From contig JAHFAE010000020.1 in assembly GCA_023250675.1 (NCBI GenBank), positions 1 to 37,438 on the forward strand: DNA of 37,438 bases, written 5' to 3'. Origin of the DNA: Oligoflexia bacterium. Lineage in GTDB: Bacteria; Bdellovibrionota; Bdellovibrionia; JABDDW01. Made by a program: the position numbers and the translations under genes. Below the pieces are notes generated by a model. The model ran no database searches, was not told the origin of the DNA, and was given only the letters and a program-made list of their open reading frames with translations. Positions 33,838 to 37,438 of the stretch are shown here, one piece after another (the first letter of the stretch is position 1; every line of letters starts with the position of its first letter).

Positions 33838-34254
33838 TTAAAGTTGTAGTTCTAACCTGACTGAATCTTGATAAAGTCTTTCTAAGAGCTTAGCCGGTCC
33901 TGTAGCCATTAAATCTTCTTGTATACTTTCGACTTGAAGCCTGAGACTTGCCAGTGGGGTTTTTAATTCGTGAGTGAGAATGGCAAAAAATTCTTCAGTT
34001 TGCCTATGTCTTTTTTCTTCTCGCAAATTATAATAAAAAAGGGCGATTCCACCAATGACTAATAAAATAAGAAAAAACGCCCCCTCCCCATAGAGCATTC
34101 TCTGCCCTCTTAAGACTTCCGTACTTAGTTCAGGATTAATTTCACCGATGCGCCGAACTTGATGTAAGCCATGGATGAGCCACCAAAGAGCTAAAGACAC
34201 CGTTGTAACCAACCAAATGCCGATTGAAATGCTGGCCCTTGAGTTTAACTTCAC
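33838..34254 (-). CDS. Sensor histidine kinase, N-terminal sensor and phospho-acceptor part
   Basis: This 138-residue fragment starts at GTG 34254, overlapping the hemL stop (GTGA). Two membrane helices (about 9-29 and 59-75) enclose a small periplasmic loop of about 30 residues, followed by the HisKA helix with His95 in [19 protein letters not shown]. It ends at TAA 33838-33840 in the second HisKA helix (after RLELQL). The same frame continues NALFLASFGRA and into the ATPase domain, so this is one gene broken by a single codon, not a frameshift. Confidence 0.65.
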   Translation of the reverse strand: MKLNSRASISIGIWLVTTVSLALWWLIHGLHQVRRIGEINPELSTEVLRGQRMLYGEGAFFLILLVIGGIALFYYNLREEKRHRQTEEFFAILTHELKTPLASLRLQVESIQEDLMATGPAKLLERLYQDSVRLELQL

Positions 34255-35534
34255 CGCCCGCCACCCCTAAGTGCTGTTTCAATTTTTTCAAGAGTACGGT
34301 ATAAAACCTCATCACTATGGGCCCAAGACATAAAACCCACCTCATAAGCACTAGGCGCAAGGTATATGCCCTGAACCAACACATTATGAAAAAACTGGTT
34401 AAATTTCTTTTTATGATCCTTGGGTATTTGGTCAATACTTCGAACGGGCTTATTAGTTCTGCTATGAATCCAAAATAAAGAAGCAAAAGAAGAAATCTGT
34501 AAATCGTGTGAATATTTCTCAAAAAGTTCATTTATTGATTTGCTAAAGCTCTCTGTTTTTTTTTGGAGGGTAGGAATAATATTTTCGTTTTCCATTTTCA
34601 TAAGAGTTGCGAGGCCGGCCCGCATTCCAAAGGGGTTAGCACTTAATGTTCCCGCCTGATAAACGGGCCCTTGGGGCGCAATAAGATCTAGGAGTTTTGC
34701 CTTTCCTCCATAAGCACCAACGGGAAATCCGCCCCCAATGACTTTGCCATAAGTCACTAAATCAGGTTCGATTTTTAAAATTTCCGCCATTCCACCTAAC
34801 GCCACTCTAAATCCTGAAATGACTTCGTCAAAAATGAGGAGAGCCCCGTGAGATCTTGTCAGTTTTTCAAGTTTTTGAATAAATTCTTTGCGTTGAACTA
34901 AGAGACCATAATTAGCCGGCAGCGGTTCTATGATGACCGCTGCTATTTGATCTCCGTGAGTTTTAAAAACATTTTCAAGTTTTTCTTCATCGTCTAGAGG
35001 AATTGTTAATGTATCAGAAACATTTGTCACACCGGCGCTGTCTGAAGCCGAATCACCGGCTAATCCGCTGCCCGCTTTGACTAAAAGCGAATCAAAGTGG
35101 CCGTGGTAACAACCTTCAAATTTAAGAATTTTGCTACGATTAGTGGCGGCCCGGGCGATTCTTAATGCCGTCATCACGGCTTCAGTGCCTGAACAAACAA
35201 ATCTAACTTTCTCAACCCATTTTATTTTATTTGTAATCCACTCAGCTAACTCCAACGAGTACGGTTCGCAAGTCCCAAAGCTCCAAGCCATATCTGCGGT
35301 TTCTTTAACAATACGGCTCACGTCTGGATCACGATGGCCCAAAATCAAGGGGCCAAAACTTTGGCAAAAATCTACATATTCTTTGCCTTCAACGCTTGTT
35401 AAAAACGCACCTTGAGCTTGTTTAAAAAAGATGGGTGTAGACTCAACACTCTTAAAAGCACGAACGGGGCTGTGGACTCCTCCCGGTGTTACTTTTAGAC
35501 TTCTTTGAAAAAGCTCTTCTGAATTTGATTTCAT
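34251..35534 (-). CDS. hemL: Glutamate-1-semialdehyde 2,1-aminomutase
   Basis: This 427-residue PLP enzyme forms 5-aminolevulinate in the C5 pathway, so the organism makes haem from glutamyl-tRNA and should also have hemA, probably beyond the right edge. Markers are the N-terminal [53 protein letters not shown] and the PLP Lys264 in [17 protein letters not shown]. Length is standard. Its ATG overlaps the hemB stop and its stop overlaps the kinase start, both by 4 bases. Confidence 0.96.
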   Translation of the reverse strand: MKSNSEELFQRSLKVTPGGVHSPVRAFKSVESTPIFFKQAQGAFLTSVEGKEYVDFCQSFGPLILGHRDPDVSRIVKETADMAWSFGTCEPYSLELAEWITNKIKWVEKVRFVCSGTEAVMTALRIARAATNRSKILKFEGCYHGHFDSLLVKAGSGLAGDSASDSAGVTNVSDTLTIPLDDEEKLENVFKTHGDQIAAVIIEPLPANYGLLVQRKEFIQKLEKLTRSHGALLIFDEVISGFRVALGGMAEILKIEPDLVTYGKVIGGGFPVGAYGGKAKLLDLIAPQGPVYQAGTLSANPFGMRAGLATLMKMENENIIPTLQKKTESFSKSINELFEKYSHDLQISSFASLFWIHSRTNKPVRSIDQIPKDHKKKFNQFFHNVLVQGIYLAPSAYEVGFMSWAHSDEVLYRTLEKIETALRGGGR

Positions 35535-36502
35535 TTTAAACCCACTCCCAAAGATTTAGCGTAACGGGCACCGTATGTAATGATAAATTGAGCGCCGCCG
35601 CGCTTTAAAACATACCAAGTCTCTAAAAGTCCCTTATTAAAGTCTATGAGGCCCGCCTTTTCAAGGGCGACGAGGCCCGCATACTCTCCGCTCACTTGAT
35701 AAGCTCCAACGGGTAAATTTGTTTTTTCAGCAATGGGTTGTATGAGATCAAGAGAAGGCATTGCGGGTTTTACCATGAGCAGATCGGCTCCTTCTTCGGC
35801 ACAGCGAATAGAACTTGAGATGGCGTCTTGTCTATTTCTCACGTCAATTTGGTATTGAGTTCGGTCGCCAAATTGAGGAGCACTGGAGGCAGCATTGCGA
35901 AAGGGACCGTAGAGTTGACTCGCAAATTTCGTGCTATAACTCATAATGGGCGTCATGAGATAGTTACCGGCATCAAGAGTTTCACGTATGGCTTTGACTC
36001 GACCATCCATCATGTCGCTTGGACTAATTCCATCGGCACCCGCCTGCGTAAATTTTAAGGCGCTTTGCGATAAAAGGTCTAAAGTCTTTTCGCTATGGAT
36101 TTGGCCATTTTGGTGAAAGACGCAGCAATGTCCGTGGGATGTGACTGAACAAAGACAAGTATCCACCCACAAATGAAGTGCTCTGCCAAATTTTTCTCTA
36201 ATCTCAGAAATAACTTTGGTTGTAAAATCATGGTTATAAAAATAGTCGGTTTCACCCATTTTAATCGCAGGGACCCCGAACAAAATAAATTGGGTTACTC
36301 CGTTGTTTAGATCTGACTCGATTTGTTTTAACGTTGAGGTTATCGAAAGGCGTTTCGTCCCTTTCAAACCTTCTATCTCCCCGTCGTGTTTTATACCTTC
36401 TACGGCAAAGAGAGGTTGAATGAGATGGTTTACGGTAAAACCTATTTGAGATGTCAGATCTCTGATATGGACATTTTGCCTTAGTCTTTGAAGTCTCTTC
36501 AT
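35531..36502 (-). CDS. hemB: Delta-aminolevulinic acid dehydratase (porphobilinogen synthase)
   Basis: This enzyme condenses two 5-aminolevulinates into porphobilinogen. ATG 36502 (323 aa) overlaps the hemC stop (ATGA) with AAGGTG upstream; the TTG at 36523 is less likely. The zinc-binding stretch [14 protein letters not shown] (Cys116, 118 and 126) marks the zinc-dependent class. Active-site lysines are Lys192 in [16 protein letters not shown] and Lys245 in [17 protein letters not shown] is also typical. Length matches the family. Confidence 0.96.
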   Translation of the reverse strand: MKRLQRLRQNVHIRDLTSQIGFTVNHLIQPLFAVEGIKHDGEIEGLKGTKRLSITSTLKQIESDLNNGVTQFILFGVPAIKMGETDYFYNHDFTTKVISEIREKFGRALHLWVDTCLCSVTSHGHCCVFHQNGQIHSEKTLDLLSQSALKFTQAGADGISPSDMMDGRVKAIRETLDAGNYLMTPIMSYSTKFASQLYGPFRNAASSAPQFGDRTQYQIDVRNRQDAISSSIRCAEEGADLLMVKPAMPSLDLIQPIAEKTNLPVGAYQVSGEYAGLVALEKAGLIDFNKGLLETWYVLKRGGAQFIITYGARYAKSLGVGLK

Positions 36503-37438
36503 TTTAGCACCTTTTCTAACCAATCTTTGTGATTGAGTACAATATTTACTTGAGCATTTTCATCGAGCAGCTCTCGAATAATAGAATAAGTATTCCCGGG
36601 TCCGCAAAAGTGGTTGGCTTTCGCGATTTCTGGGACTTTTTCTAACGCCAGTTTAAACTTTGATCCGCTACTCCAATAAAAATGAGTTTTACCCTTGAGA
36701 TCACTTAAGACATTTTCGTTGGGAATTGTTTTGTATGTGGCTATTGTATTAATGATATGACTTGCTCCGCTTTCCATTATTCCATCTTGGTGGGTGAGTT
36801 TCGTGAACGTCACTTTCTTCCCGGTTAAGATATCGATATTTGGATTTTCTTTTTCTCCAAGACTTTCACTGCATCCATTAACCCAAACTCCCCTTTCTAT
36901 TAATTTTTTCCAAGTGTCAAGGCCACTGCACCAAACGAGACCTTGGGGCATCCAGTCGGTGGGAAGGGCATCAGCTCGAGCAACCCAAAGGGGGCCTTGT
37001 GGCATTTGGCCTAGGTTTAGACTTTCTCTTGTAAATCTTAAATCATCTTTGATTTCATTTGGCCAAATAGAATTTGTCGACGATGTTTTAGAAAATTTTG
37101 AATTTGAACTAAGCTCAACCGTGTTTAGAATCATACCGCCGTCAGTAAGACCTCTTAAATATTTTAGCTGTCCATAATTTCTGTAGAGCACGCTAATACC
37201 GATTTTTTGATGGCAGCCACCGCCATACTGGGCCAATGTTTTTCGTTCTTCTTTTACGGTTTCAAAGGTTTCTTGATGATTTATGCTCTCTAATTTATCG
37301 ACGATATCAGAGCGGTTAGCTTTTACTTCAATAGCCAGAGCCCCTTGAGCCGCAGCGGCAGGGTTTATACTCAATGGTAAAACGGCAAAGAAGCATTTTG
37401 AAAGATGATTTCTCATTTGATCTTGCATCAGCTTAAAT
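36499..37438 (-). CDS. hemC: Hydroxymethylbilane synthase with HemD-like extension, 5' end off window
   Basis: The frame stays open to the right edge (FKLM precedes the apparent ATG at 37428), so the N-terminus lies outside the window. The visible start is the C-terminal third of HemC: NPAAAAQGALAIEVKAN, an INHQETFETVKEERKTL helix and GGGCHQKIG with the dipyrromethane-binding Cys. The usual HemC ending is then absent. About 200 extra residues follow, including WKKLIERGVWVNG, HFYWSSGSKFKLALEK and HFCGPGNTYSIIREL, which resemble uroporphyrinogen-III synthase (HemD) strands such as its G-P-x-T turn. A HemC-HemD fusion would explain the lack of a separate hemD in the operon; the HemD assignment is by eye. 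Confidence 0.8.
   Translation of the reverse strand, partial: FKLMQDQMRNHLSKCFFAVLPLSINPAAAAQGALAIEVKANRSDIVDKLESINHQETFETVKEERKTLAQYGGGCHQKIGISVLYRNYGQLKYLRGLTDGGMILNTVELSSNSKFSKTSSTNSIWPNEIKDDLRFTRESLNLGQMPQGPLWVARADALPTDWMPQGLVWCSGLDTWKKLIERGVWVNGCSESLGEKENPNIDILTGKKVTFTKLTHQDGIMESGASHIINTIATYKTIPNENVLSDLKGKTHFYWSSGSKFKLALEKVPEIAKANHFCGPGNTYSIIRELLDENAQVNIVLNHKDWLEKVLK

Larger units (their letters stand above)
33376..34254 (-). pseudogene. Histidine kinase locus interrupted by one in-frame TAA
   Basis: Taken whole, the locus is an intact 292-codon sensor kinase except for codon 139 (TAA). Family consensus at this place in the second HisKA helix is LxNLLxLA-like, and a single G-to-T change from GAA would give LQLENALFLA. 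It may be a recent pseudogene, a sequencing error, or a read-through or reinitiation arrangement; the two halves are also listed separately. Confidence 0.65.

Noticed and set aside
1-37438. CRISPR array, tRNA, rRNA, transposase or phage genes
   Set aside because: No regular direct repeats with spacers, cloverleaf segments, rRNA motifs, or transposase/integrase-like products were seen.

Overview
The window comes from a Gram-negative bacterium. It carries a complete Mla-type lipid ABC module, a LolC/E permease, several lipoproteins, a Tat-exported protein and c-type cytochromes. Moderate AT content, dense overlapping operons, an HD-GYP protein and many family-specific envelope proteins point to Bdellovibrionota/Oligoflexia (Bdellovibrio-like). 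That assignment is inference from gene content and style, not from a marker-gene search.

Layout. (1) 1-6291: envelope genes. A partial lipoprotein gene runs off the left edge on the minus strand. A 550-base gap follows with a 117-base hairpin repeat, then three plus-strand genes for large unrecognised exported proteins. (2) 6339-10553, minus: a fatty-acid beta-oxidation operon (thiolase fadI-like, then the fadJ-like hydratase/dehydrogenase) with a SIS-domain protein translationally coupled at its end. (3) 10748-15565, plus: malic enzyme-phosphotransacetylase fusion (maeB), hflX and a lolC/E permease, packed with overlaps or a 2-base gap. (4) 15562-18687, minus: mlaE, mlaF, mlaD and an unknown cytosolic protein, all joined by 4-base start/stop overlaps. 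(5) 18763-23432: an HD-GYP protein, a second hairpin repeat, a YdcF/SanA-like protein, ribosomal protein L28, RidA, a small secreted protein and an FAD oxidoreductase. (6) 23441-27960: a membrane-anchored c-type cytochrome facing a three-gene operon (haem-binding exported protein, lipoprotein, Tat-exported protein) behind a sigma-54-like promoter. (7) 28119-37438, minus: a haem operon in the order hemC(D)-hemB-hemL-sensor kinase-response regulator-hemE-hemN-hemY-hemH, with almost every junction overlapping.

How the genes work together. The haem operon covers porphobilinogen synthesis to protohaem, so it supplies the c-type cytochromes seen upstream. The two-component system inside it is a natural candidate for haem or redox control, but its sensor kinase is interrupted by one in-frame TAA. 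fadI/fadJ yield acetyl-CoA and reducing power, and maeB feeds pyruvate and NADPH metabolism. The Mla and Lol parts maintain the outer membrane.

Most notable: two intergenic hairpin elements (824-940 and 19813-19935) share a core but have unrelated, self-complementary arms; the kinase stop codon; a HemC with a HemD-like extension; the Mla-type operon with a degenerate ATPase and an unknown fourth gene; and the cytochrome/Tat operon behind a sigma-54-like promoter. No tRNA, rRNA, CRISPR array or insertion-sequence transposase was seen.
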